From: an uncultured Croceitalea sp.
Lineage (GTDB): Bacteria > Bacteroidota > Bacteroidia > Flavobacteriales > Flavobacteriaceae
Assembly: GCA_937959125.1 (NCBI GenBank)
Contig: CALGQU010000167.1
Location: forward strand, 1 to 61,275
Direction: 5' to 3'
DNA length: 61,275 bases
Of the stretch, positions 1 to 6,529 are shown in pieces; the stretch's first letter is position 1, and every line of letters begins with the position of its first letter. The translations under genes and the position numbers were made by a program. Under the pieces are notes generated by a model. It saw only the letters and a program-made list of their open reading frames with translations. It was not told the origin of the DNA and searched no databases.

Positions 1-437
1 ACCTCTTTTACAATGGCATTCATTTCCGAAGGCATAATCCCTTCCCGTAAGTCTCCAAGCTCCACCATAAGAACAACCTTATGTATGATATGGTTTCTTG
101 AGGCATATTCCGAGAGTTTCTTTAGAACTTCCAATTCAGAATTTAGACTTATGTGGGTATGGATAATTACCTCTTCCACTTGACTGAGCGCAGGTGTTCT
201 GAGTAACAGGTATTGTGCTTGTATACCCGCTTTTCGCATTTTTATAATATTCGAAATTCTAGAGTCCGCAAGAATTTCAATACCATTTTTGACTAAGATG
301 TCGGCAATTATTGGATTCCCTCCGATCACTTTGGTGACCCCTATTACATTAATTCCCTTAGCACCATACAGTGTTTTCAACTGTTGCACGTTGTGGGCGA
401 TTTTTTCCAAATCTATATCTATCCTAGGGAGTTTCAA
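1..437 (-). CDS. PLP-dependent amino-acid (alanine/ornithine-type) racemase, partial
   Basis: The 3' part of this gene lies beyond the window edge; about 145 N-terminal residues are readable on the minus strand. The sequence fits the alanine-racemase N-terminal barrel of the alanine/ornithine racemase family: PRIDIDLEKIAHN at the start, a VIGVTKV strand carrying the expected PLP lysine, and MVELGDLREGI, which is typical of this family. The best start is a TTG at 435-437 that overlaps the TGA stop of the upstream DUF1611 gene (TTGA overlap), so the two genes are probably translationally coupled. By family it interconverts D- and L-amino acids in the cytoplasm; the actual substrate is unknown. 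Confidence 0.82.
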   Translation of the reverse strand, partial: MKLPRIDIDLEKIAHNVQQLKTLYGAKGINVIGVTKVIGGNPIIADILVKNGIEILADSRISNIIKMRKAGIQAQYLLLRTPALSQVEEVIIHTHISLNSELEVLKKLSEYASRNHIIHKVVLMVELGDLREGIMPSEMNAIVKE

Positions 438-1513
438 ACCAACACCGACTCTCTTTTTAACTCTGGAAATATTTTGATTAACTCCTTTATCAGTTTATCG
501 CATCCATGTATCAACACATCTGCAACGGGCAGATCATATTCAGATTCATACTGCTGTATAATCTGATTCACTTCAGGCTGGGTCATATTTTCGTGGTTAA
601 TGCTGATGGCGATAACTTTTGATTTAGAAAACACCTCTATCATTTCAATCTCGTCTACCAAGTCCAATAAAGGAATTTTAGGATAGTCACAGTAACTTTT
701 TCGCTTTGGAGGATGTTGTACGATTATTGCATCGGGCATTGCCCCTCGTAGAATAGCACTTGAAGATGTGAATGCAGGATGGCTTAAAGCTCCCTGGCCT
801 TCAACAACAATAATATCTGGTTGTTCTTGCTCATAGGCATTTATTACGGCATTTTCAACTTCACCGGTAGCAAACCCAGAAGTTAGGACATCTATGGCCA
901 CCCCATATTTGGAGCCTTGTAGCAAGCCTGTTTGACCAGTTGTCACAAAGACTGCGTTCAAACCTTCATTCCGTAGGGCCTCCACCAATACTAATGCTGT
1001 GGTTCTTTTACCCACTGCACAATCGGTTCCCATTACCGTGATTATCGGAACCTTTACCTCTTGAATACGTCCTGAAAAATTATGGAGGTTTTCACGTTTT
1101 GGAGGTTTTCTAATATCCAGTATGGTTACTCCATAATTACGGGCCATACGGGCAAATTGAGTATTCTCGTTGAAAAACTCAGGAAGACCGTTAACGATGT
1201 TCATCCCACTTTTCATAGCGGTAAAAATAATTTCTTTTTGTTCATCGTTTAAAAAGGAAGCGAGTGGGGCGATACCGTAGATAAAATATTCAGGAATAGC
1301 ATTTAATTCTCCCAAGGCAAGTGTTATACTTTCGAAAATGGGAATGGCATTTTTTACACCATCAAGATATTCGCCAGCGTCCTGACCAGCTTTCGAACTA
1401 TCAATGACCCCAACGATATCATAAATCTCCGATTGCCGAATAAGTCCATTGGCCACTTTACCGTCTATACTGCCAAATTCATTTTCACAATAAACCAAAG
1501 CTTTAGCTTTCAT
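434..1513 (-). CDS. DUF1611 family protein (DgcN-like, P-loop acyltransferase candidate)
   Basis: A 359-aa protein of the DUF1611 family. The N-terminal half is Rossmann-like (GVIDSSKAGQDAGEYLDG). The C-terminal half is P-loop-like, with a Walker-A motif GTDCAVGKRTT near residues 162-172, followed by TTGQTGLLQG and VVEGQGALSHPAF. A characterised member, DgcN, acetylates D-glutamate in a D-amino-acid catabolic route. The gene is coupled to a PLP racemase downstream, which fits D/L-amino-acid handling, but the substrate is inferred only. I chose the ATG at 1513 (MKAKALVYCENEFG) because it matches family N-termini; an in-frame TTG at 1537 would add eight residues. Confidence 0.88.
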   Translation of the reverse strand: MKAKALVYCENEFGSIDGKVANGLIRQSEIYDIVGVIDSSKAGQDAGEYLDGVKNAIPIFESITLALGELNAIPEYFIYGIAPLASFLNDEQKEIIFTAMKSGMNIVNGLPEFFNENTQFARMARNYGVTILDIRKPPKRENLHNFSGRIQEVKVPIITVMGTDCAVGKRTTALVLVEALRNEGLNAVFVTTGQTGLLQGSKYGVAIDVLTSGFATGEVENAVINAYEQEQPDIIVVEGQGALSHPAFTSSSAILRGAMPDAIIVQHPPKRKSYCDYPKIPLLDLVDEIEMIEVFSKSKVIAISINHENMTQPEVNQIIQQYESEYDLPVADVLIHGCDKLIKELIKIFPELKRESVLV

Positions 1514-1563
1514 AAGTTCTAATATTAAATTGTCCAAATCAATAGTGAGATCTTCACAGGGTT

Positions 1564-1716
1564 TTAATTCCCCTCATAATAGACAGGTTCATTTGCTACA
1601 GGTCCGTTCTGAAGGGTACGGAAGTCCATTCTAGGAGCATACAATCGTACAACATGTGCTATTGAAAGACTTACCTTAGCGCATACTACACCTCCTATTT
1701 CAAACCATTGTGTCAA
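1564..1716 (-). pseudogene. Short ORF or 3' gene remnant upstream of the DUF1611 gene
   Basis: A 50-codon frame (TTG start at 1714-1716, TAA at 1564-1566) reads like genuine protein sequence, ending RMDFRTLQNGPVANEPVYY followed by EGN. It has no ATG at its beginning, and an in-frame TAG lies just upstream at 1720-1722. A second short frame starting MNVYLGIDTMV overlaps its 5' end. I do not recognise the family. It could be the C-terminal remnant of a decayed gene of the racemase/DUF1611 operon or a small real protein; the remnant reading is slightly favoured. Confidence 0.28.
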
Positions 1717-1744
1717 TTCCTAAATATACATTCATGATGTATGG

Positions 1745-2074
1745 TTAGTCTTTAATAGTAGTACAAATCATCTTGAATTTATGATTTGCTTCAATTGAAC
1801 TGGAAGAACATGCAGGGATTAGTATGGAATCCCCATTCTGCATAAAGGTGGAATTAGCGTCTATGACAACCTCGGCCTTTCCTTCAATAATATGAATGAA
1901 GCGAATAAATGGGGATTCTTTATGGGACAATACCTTACCAAAATCAAATGCAAATGCCTGTATGACACAATTATTCTGAACACTTATGTTTTTGACCACA
2001 ATGGCATTGGACTTGAACTCCAGTATATCAGCTAGGTTAAACGTAATGGATTTTTCAAATTCACCCGTGTCCAT
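1745..2074 (-). CDS. Small cupin-domain protein
   Basis: A 109-aa single-domain cupin-like beta-barrel protein without a signal peptide. The barrel core is visible as FIRFIHIIEGKAEVVIDA, then GDSILIPACSSSSIEA. The usual cupin metal ligands (HxH plus E in motif 1, H in motif 2) are not present, so a metal-dependent enzyme activity is unlikely; ligand sensing or a structural role is possible. It precedes the racemase/DUF1611 genes on the same strand with a gap of about 230 bp, so an operon is possible but not shown. Confidence 0.75.
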   Translation of the reverse strand: MDTGEFEKSITFNLADILEFKSNAIVVKNISVQNNCVIQAFAFDFGKVLSHKESPFIRFIHIIEGKAEVVIDANSTFMQNGDSILIPACSSSSIEANHKFKMICTTIKD

Positions 2075-2107
2075 GATTAAATAGTATAAAGTAGTGTCCC
2101 TTCTCCT

Positions 2108-2224
2108 CTATTCCGCTCTTTTTTTGGCATCCCGTTTTGCCCTTTTGGCGGCTTTTTTCTCTTTAGGCGTACTAGAGGGTGTTGTTTTTCCTGATTTCTG
2201 TTTTCCTTCTTTTTCTCTCGACAT
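2108..2224 (-). CDS. 38-aa lysine-rich basic micro-protein
   Basis: An ATG-initiated 38-codon frame, MSREKEGKQKSG onwards, consisting almost entirely of Lys, Arg, Ala, Glu and Ser (the tail reads KEKKAAKRAKRDAKKRAE). Short basic proteins of this composition are common hypothetical proteins in Flavobacteriia. It starts 18 bp after the stop of a 21-codon hydrophobic micro-ORF on the same strand. Function is unknown; the composition suggests binding to nucleic acid or another polyanion. Confidence 0.5.
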   Translation of the reverse strand: MSREKEGKQKSGKTTPSSTPKEKKAAKRAKRDAKKRAE

Positions 2225-2242
2225 AATTTTTTTATTGATTTA

Positions 2243-2308
2243 TTAAAGTGAAACAGCGACCCCCAACATTATTAACAAAAACACAAAACAGATTGCGCAT
2301 TTTCTCAT
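2243..2308 (-). CDS. 21-aa hydrophobic micro-ORF
   Basis: The frame MRKCAICFVFLLIMLGVAVSL is a basic N-terminus followed by one hydrophobic segment, like a lone membrane anchor or a leader peptide. It has an ATG start and a TAA stop and lies directly 5' of the 38-aa basic ORF. It could be a small membrane peptide, a translated leader or chance. The hydrophobic pattern and the neighbouring micro-ORF favour coding weakly. Confidence 0.33.
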   Translation of the reverse strand: MRKCAICFVFLLIMLGVAVSL

Positions 2309-2396
2309 GGTGTTTACTTTATCATTGCTACTTTAGATATAAAATTGCTTCACAAAAACAATGGTTGATGCAATACCGACACATTTGCCTTTTTAC

Positions 2397-2433
2397 GAAA
2401 AAGAGCAGTGTTTTTCAGTTCCTGCTCTTTTTT
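2397..2433 (-). terminator. Intrinsic terminator downstream of the AraC / 63-aa ORF unit
   Basis: Inverted repeat AAAAGAGCAG ... CTGCTCTTTTTT with a 13-nt loop. Read on the minus strand the stem is followed by a T tract. It lies about 100 bp after the stop at 2530 and before the micro-ORFs. Confidence 0.65.
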
Positions 2434-2529
2434 GGGCCTTTAAATAATCTAAAAGCACTTATCAATAAAGAAAATTAAATTCTCTTTCTCCCAGTATGGT
2501 TCAGGCCATGTATTTGAAATTGACCGAAG

Positions 2530-2721
2530 TCATTTTTTGATTCTGATTAAATTGGGTTTTAGGTTTTTCTCCAATTCCTTCCACCTTGCAGTTTCTTGGC
2601 TTGTATTACCGAATACAGGCCTAAAGACATCTCTTATTTTTTTAAGAATACCGTAAACCAAATTGTTCTTTTCGAATATGTCCATAAATGTTGTGTATTT
2701 AGCCCTGTTCATTAATATCAT
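2530..2721 (-). CDS. 63-aa hypothetical protein
   Basis: A 63-codon frame with an ATG start (alternative internal ATG at residue 4). The protein is basic, without a signal peptide or membrane segment, and has an amphipathic-looking middle (DIFEKNNLVYGILKKIRDVF) and the tail KNLKPNLIRIKK. I do not recognise a named family. Support for coding comes from its position: same strand, 69 bp after the AraC-type gene, and followed by an intrinsic terminator. Confidence 0.42.
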   Translation of the reverse strand: MILMNRAKYTTFMDIFEKNNLVYGILKKIRDVFRPVFGNTSQETARWKELEKNLKPNLIRIKK

Positions 2722-2790
2722 AACAGCAAGTAAAGATGCGACAGAACCAAGGGAATTTTGCTATATAAATATTTGTGAACCTTACATATA

Positions 2791-3351
2791 TCACAGGTTT
2801 TCCAAATTTTGCTGTCTTTTTTTCTTCATTTTTTTGAAAAAAGATGGTGTGAGACCAGTAACTTTTTTAAATTGATTTGACAGGTGCGATGGGCTGCTGT
2901 AGTGAAGTTTATAGGCAATTTCCGCCAAGTTAAGCTCATTATATAGCAATAATTCTTTCGCCTTTTCGATTTTATGTTTGATAATATAATGCTGTATGGT
3001 GATTCCTTGCACTTCAGAAAATGTATTCGCCAAATAGGTGTAATCGTATCCCAATTTTTCGCTTAAATAACCAGAATAATTTGTTTTTGGAATTTCATCA
3101 TTGTAATGAACCATTTCAACTATTACATTTTTTATTTTTTCGATTAATATACTCTTCTTATCATCCAACAATTCCAATCCGGACTTGAGCAGATTATTCT
3201 TGAGTTGAATTCGCTTTTCATGAGTAATTTCCCCTGCAGTTTCAACCATACCTAGATTTAATATGACATGGTCCAGTCCCAACTTTATTAATTCTTCCTT
3301 TACCAACATTTTGCAGCGAAGACTGACCATATATTTTATGTATAATCTCAT
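2791..3351 (-). CDS. AraC-family transcriptional regulator (186 aa)
   Basis: A cytoplasmic DNA-binding protein of the short AraC type widespread in Flavobacteriaceae. The N-terminal ~80 residues start MRLYIKYMVSLRCKM and contain SGLELLDDKKSILIEKIKNVI. The C-terminal ~100 residues form the two-helix-turn-helix AraC domain (YLANTFSEVQGITIQHYI, then LAEIAYKLHYSSPSHLSNQF and KKVTGLTPSFFKK). There is no cupin-type sensor domain, so the signal may arrive through protein contacts. The target is unknown. Confidence 0.9.
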   Translation of the reverse strand: MRLYIKYMVSLRCKMLVKEELIKLGLDHVILNLGMVETAGEITHEKRIQLKNNLLKSGLELLDDKKSILIEKIKNVIVEMVHYNDEIPKTNYSGYLSEKLGYDYTYLANTFSEVQGITIQHYIIKHKIEKAKELLLYNELNLAEIAYKLHYSSPSHLSNQFKKVTGLTPSFFKKMKKKRQQNLENL

Positions 3352-3639
3352 ATCCTTAATTTAAAAGTAAAGGTGCTCACCTAGCTGGTATATAACAATC
3401 AATAGACTTTTACATTTTAAATCTTGGATAGTTAAAAACAGGCTTTCTTCCTGAATAATAGGAATCTAATGCCTTTGAAGAAAGGGAAAGTAATTTCTTC
3501 TTAAAGGTAGTCAATAAATGGTGGTTTGATGTATGAATATAAAATCATTGTTTAACTCTTGGATCCAACCTAAAAAGATATTGGAAGATTAAAAATGAGA
3601 TATGTTGTTATTGATGAGGCAATTATTCAAAAACAGAAC
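3352..3639. other. Intergenic stretch without a recognisable gene
   Basis: An AT-rich 288-bp gap between the AraC gene and the sigma gene, both on the minus strand. I see no convincing coding frame. The only structure noted is a CTTTCTTC / GAAGAAAG inverted repeat about 100 bp in, without a T tract, which is weak. Confidence 0.5.
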
Positions 3640-4506
3640 CTATTCCAAATATTCCTTAAGGAAATTGCACTTTGAGGACTCCCTCAAGCGTAACAATGCC
3701 CTCGTTTTTATCTGTCTTATCGGTTCCTTGGTAATGCCCAGTTGGTAGGCAATTTGATCCATTCCCACTGCATTATTGGTTCTGATGCCGTAGTACTTCT
3801 TGATCACGTATGCCTCACGATCTGAAAGGATACCGAGCAACCCCTCCAATTCTGTCCTTAATGAATTTTCAATAAGACCCTTTTCAGGGTTATCTATATT
3901 GCCCGAACTTAAAACTTCATATAATGTAAAGTTATCACCTTCGGTATTCAATGTTTCATCCATTGACATGGGCAACATGGAATGTTTCATACAGATTTGG
4001 ACCTCAGTAAGGGAAACGTCAATCAATTCCGAGATTTCCTCGGCGTATGGGAGTCGTTGATGGGTTTGTTCGAAATTGGAGGAAGCTTTGGTTATCTTGT
4101 TGATCACGCTTATTTTGTTCAACGGCAATCTCACCATTCTTGTGGTTTCTGTCAACGCCTGAAGTATCCCTTGGCGAATCCACCAAACGGCATAGGAAAT
4201 AAATTTAAACCCGCGGGTCTCATCGAATCGGGTTGCGGCCATAACCAAGCCGAGATTTCCTTCGTTTATCAAATCAAGTAATTTTAAACCCCGACCTTGA
4301 TATTGTTTGGCCACGGATATAACAAATCTTAAATTGGAATTGATCAACTTTTCAAAGGCCAAGTTGTCTCCATTTCTTATAAGAATTGCCAATTCAACCT
4401 CTTCGTCTTCCGTAATCATAGGGATGCGGCTTACATCAACTAGATATCTTTTAAGCGATTCACCACCCCTATTGGTAACTTGTTTTGCAATTGAAAGTGG
4501 CCTCAT
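3640..4506 (-). CDS. Divergent RpoD/SigA-family sigma factor paralogue
   Basis: A 288-aa short primary-type sigma-70 protein. Regions 1.2 to 2.4 are clear (LKRYLVDVSRIPMITEDEEV, NLRFVISVAKQYQGRGLKL, FKFISYAVWWIRQGILQAL), then region 3 and region 4 (AYQLGITKEPIRQIKTRALL). Bacteroidota main sigma factors read LTRERVRQIKEKAIRRL at the last site, so this protein has proline in the region 4.2 recognition helix and several other changes. It is probably an alternative or auxiliary sigma factor, not the housekeeping one. I chose the ATG at 4506 (MRPLSIAKQVTNR), matching family N-termini; an ATG two codons upstream is also possible. An IS630 element lies 27 bp upstream. Confidence 0.9.
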   Translation of the reverse strand: MRPLSIAKQVTNRGGESLKRYLVDVSRIPMITEDEEVELAILIRNGDNLAFEKLINSNLRFVISVAKQYQGRGLKLLDLINEGNLGLVMAATRFDETRGFKFISYAVWWIRQGILQALTETTRMVRLPLNKISVINKITKASSNFEQTHQRLPYAEEISELIDVSLTEVQICMKHSMLPMSMDETLNTEGDNFTLYEVLSSGNIDNPEKGLIENSLRTELEGLLGILSDREAYVIKKYYGIRTNNAVGMDQIAYQLGITKEPIRQIKTRALLRLRESSKCNFLKEYLE

Positions 4507-4532
4507 AGCCATAACGAGTTTGGGATATTATA

Positions 4533-4542
4533 CCATTTCAAC
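4533..4542 (+). repeat. IS630 left terminal inverted repeat
   Basis: CCATTTCAAC, the exact reverse complement of the right end at 5689-5698, and preceded by the target dinucleotide TA. Confidence 0.85.
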
Positions 4543-4621
4543 ATTATAATCCATCCAATAATATTGGTTTATTATTTGGATCTTATGTTTTGTTTTCGGA
4601 TCTTGTGGCAAAGGATTTTAG

Positions 4622-5134
4622 ATGGCAAACCCGATAATATTCAAAATAAAGGAGTCCGATATTGAGCTTCGCCGGCTTTTGCATACCAGTGGCCCTGTTT
4701 TTACCAAGCGTTTGATGGCCATGCGCCTGTTTAAGGCGCACGAGTCAACGGGAATCTCCAAGAGGAAGGTGGCACATGCCCTTGGAATGGACCACGGACA
4801 GGTCGGAAAATGGCGCAACATGTACATAGGGGGCGGTATGGGTGGACTGCTCACCCACAACAAGGTTGGCAATAGGTCCAGTGAGATTGTTCCCAACCAC
4901 GATTCGCTAAAGGCCAAATTGGAGGACCCCGACAACGGGATACAGGGCTTTGGTGAACTTTTGGAGTGGTTCAATACCGAACACGGCACATCGGTGAACT
5001 ATAAGACCCTGAACATTTACGTGAAGCGTAACTTTGGCGCATCGGTAAAGACAGCAAGAAAGAGCCATGTGAAGAAGGACAGTGGAAAGGTGGCCGCTTT
5101 TAAAAAAACTTCGAATCCAACTGTCGAGAGCTGA
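4622..5134 (+). CDS. IS630 transposase OrfA (N-terminal DNA-binding part)
   Basis: A 170-aa first frame of the transposase. It carries an N-terminal helix-turn-helix region (KRKVAHALGMDHGQVGKWRN) and the linker typical of IS630 OrfA. It ends at TGA 5132-5134, after passing an A7 run at 5102-5108 where the -1 frame opens into OrfB. The complete transposase would be an OrfA-OrfB fusion covering 4622-5688. Confidence 0.88.
   Translation: MANPIIFKIKESDIELRRLLHTSGPVFTKRLMAMRLFKAHESTGISKRKVAHALGMDHGQVGKWRNMYIGGGMGGLLTHNKVGNRSSEIVPNHDSLKAKLEDPDNGIQGFGELLEWFNTEHGTSVNYKTLNIYVKRNFGASVKTARKSHVKKDSGKVAAFKKTSNPTVES
5102..5108 (+). other. Candidate -1 frameshift / slippage site (A7)
   Basis: Seven consecutive A residues in the frame TTT AAA AAA ACT. 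The -1 frame has a stop (TAA) at 5101-5103, and OrfA ends at 5134, so the shift must happen inside this 30-nt window, where the A7 run is the only slippery sequence. Ribosomal -1 slippage or transcriptional slippage would join OrfA to OrfB; an inactivating deletion from A8 is the alternative. Confidence 0.6.
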
Positions 5135-5688
5135 TAGCTTCCAAACAGGGGAGTTACACAAAGGTAAACTTCTATTGTCAGGACGAGAGCCGCTTCGGGC
5201 TCTTCACCCATGTGGGAAAGGGGCTCACGGCAAAGGGCGCCAAGCCCGTATGCCCCTTCCAACAGGTATTCCGCTACACATACCTCTTCGGGGCCTATTC
5301 CCCAGTGGACGGCGACCATTTTGAACTTGAGATGCCCAACTGTTCAACAGAATGCTTCCAAATATTCCTCGAACACTTCGCAGAAAAAAGAAAAGATCAA
5401 TTGAACATCCTCGAAGTGGACAATGCCGCTTTCCACAAGGCTAAACGCCTAGAACTGCCCGACAACGTGGTACTACTGTTCCAGCCACCTTATTCCCCGG
5501 AACTCAACCCGGCAGAAAAAATATGGTGGAGGATCAAAAGAGCAGCCACCAATATTGCTTTTCCATCTCATTCGCAACTCAGCCAGTTCTTATCAGAACA
5601 GATAAAAAGCCTCTCTAATGAAAATATCATCCAAATATGCAACTTCCAGTACTATCAATCCGCAAAACACCTTTGGTCGATCTTGTAA
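5104..5688 (+). CDS. IS630 transposase OrfB (DDE catalytic domain)
   Basis: The catalytic half of the transposase in the -1 frame relative to OrfA. All three acidic residues are visible in context: QDESRFGLF (first D), LNILEVDNAAFHKAK (second D) and PPYSPELNPAEKIWW (E). The C-terminus runs to TAA-free sequence ending HLWSIL at 5688, ten bases from the right inverted repeat. There is no convincing independent start, so expression probably depends on frameshifting. Confidence 0.85.
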   Translation, partial: KNFESNCRELIASKQGSYTKVNFYCQDESRFGLFTHVGKGLTAKGAKPVCPFQQVFRYTYLFGAYSPVDGDHFELEMPNCSTECFQIFLEHFAEKRKDQLNILEVDNAAFHKAKRLELPDNVVLLFQPPYSPELNPAEKIWWRIKRAATNIAFPSHSQLSQFLSEQIKSLSNENIIQICNFQYYQSAKHLWSIL

Positions 5689-5698
5689 GTTGAAATGG
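5689..5698 (-). repeat. IS630 right terminal inverted repeat
   Basis: GTTGAAATGG on the plus strand, pairing exactly with 4533-4542, followed by the TA target duplication at 5699-5700. Confidence 0.85.
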
Positions 5699-5700
5699 TA

Positions 5701-5835
5701 TTAATTAGATTTCCGTGCCTTTGAGATTGTTCCTTTGCCCAATTTCAATCGTGCCAGTTGATTTGACCAAGGGGCTAATGCAAAAGCAATAACAACGTAA
5801 GCCTTTACCGCATTGGTACATGAATGTTGAAACTT
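5701..5835 (-). pseudogene. Possible gene remnant abutting the IS630 insertion
   Basis: A minus-strand open stretch of 44 codons without any ATG, GTG or TTG near its start reads TNAVKAYVVIAFALAPWSNQ, then LARLKLGKGTISKARKSN and stops at 5701-5703, right beside the IS. An in-frame TGA lies just upstream (5836-5838). The sequence looks protein-like but I do not recognise it. Before the IS inserted it would have ended about 25 bp upstream of the sigma gene. It may be a decayed gene end or chance. Confidence 0.25.
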
Positions 5836-5838
5836 TCA

Positions 5839-6166
5839 AAAAATAGTTTAGAAAGGGCCCTGAGTGGTAATTGGAAAATGACGATGGAGGGGTTCTCTTT
5901 TTATTTCAAGACTGGCTTAATTTTCGTGGATAATCTGAAAGCTCGGTAAAGAAACGGATATTAATTGAATGTAGCGGTTTAAATTCTCTTTATTATATTT
6001 CGATTAAAACTTTAGTTTAGCAAAACAATATGTAGCCTTCCCCAATACCGTGACTGTTACAACCAGCACTGGGAATGTATGTTGAAATAAATTTATGTAT
6101 AGAAACGTAAGAAAGAAGTGACTTTAATTGAAGTTGAGTGTCCTATAAGCACAAATCAACAATATT
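5839..6166. other. Gene-poor stretch after the IS630 element
   Basis: No recognised gene. A plus-strand 41-codon frame (5824-5949, MLKLSKNSLERALSG onwards) is open but has no support beyond that. The remainder is AT-rich and probably holds the promoter of the small membrane protein at 6167. Confidence 0.4.
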
Positions 6167-6298
6167 ATGGAAAGTACTACTATCATCAACATCTTATTAG
6201 GAATCTTCTTAGGGTTAAGCGTTTATGCATTTTTTTATATGTTGTACTTGGTAACCCCCATCATTCAACATTCGATTAACAGAAAAAAAAATGCTTAA
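6167..6298 (+). CDS. 43-aa single-pass small membrane protein
   Basis: The ATG-started frame MESTTIINILLGIFLGLSVY is followed by AFFYMLYLVTPIIQHSINRK and KNA. It has one hydrophobic segment of about 23 residues and a basic C-terminal tail, so it would be an inner-membrane protein with its tail in the cytoplasm. It is preceded by an A-rich leader. I do not recognise a family; small proteins with this layout are common in the phylum. Confidence 0.5.
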   Translation: MESTTIINILLGIFLGLSVYAFFYMLYLVTPIIQHSINRKKNA

Positions 6299-6456
6299 CG
6301 GAAGGTTTTTTAGGTTTCATTGTCTTCAAAGTAGGGAATAGATGTCAAATGGCATGCAGTGGCACTATATGCGAGTCTATCTCAGTTCAGTTGGACGGAC
6401 TTTTGAATAGTAAGTTCTGGTTTTCTATTGTTATGTTATCCCAACTATAAAGAAGA

Positions 6457-6477
6457 GATGGCCTTTTTAAGGCCATC
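6457..6477 (-). terminator. Hairpin downstream of the DUF4382 lipoprotein gene
   Basis: GATGGCC TTTTTAA GGCCATC: a 7-bp stem with a 7-nt loop, located about 50 bp after the stop at 6530 on the minus strand. The T tract is weak. Confidence 0.5.
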
Positions 6478-6529
6478 CCCCTATGCTATAACAAATAGAG
6501 GATAATACTTCCTCTTACCCCTATAGGGA

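Larger units (their letters stand above)
4533..5698 (+). mobile_element. IS630-family insertion sequence
   Basis: A 1166-bp element, the usual size for IS630. It is bounded by 10-bp perfect inverted repeats (CCATTTCAAC / GTTGAAATGG) and flanked on both sides by the dinucleotide TA (4531-4532 and 5699-5700), the target duplication of this family. It encodes a transposase in two overlapping frames. The IS sits 27 bp upstream of the sigma gene's ATG, on the side where that gene's promoter should be. The DDE residues are intact, so the element may be active. Confidence 0.9.

Noticed and set aside
2248-2478. 76-codon plus-strand frame across a terminator
   Set aside because: It runs through the hairpin at 2397-2433 and overlaps minus-strand micro-ORFs; composition does not look like protein.
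5824-5949. 41-codon plus-strand frame MLKLSKNSLERALSG
   Set aside because: Open and protein-like in places, but without conservation, promoter or context evidence; it also overlaps the opposite-strand remnant.
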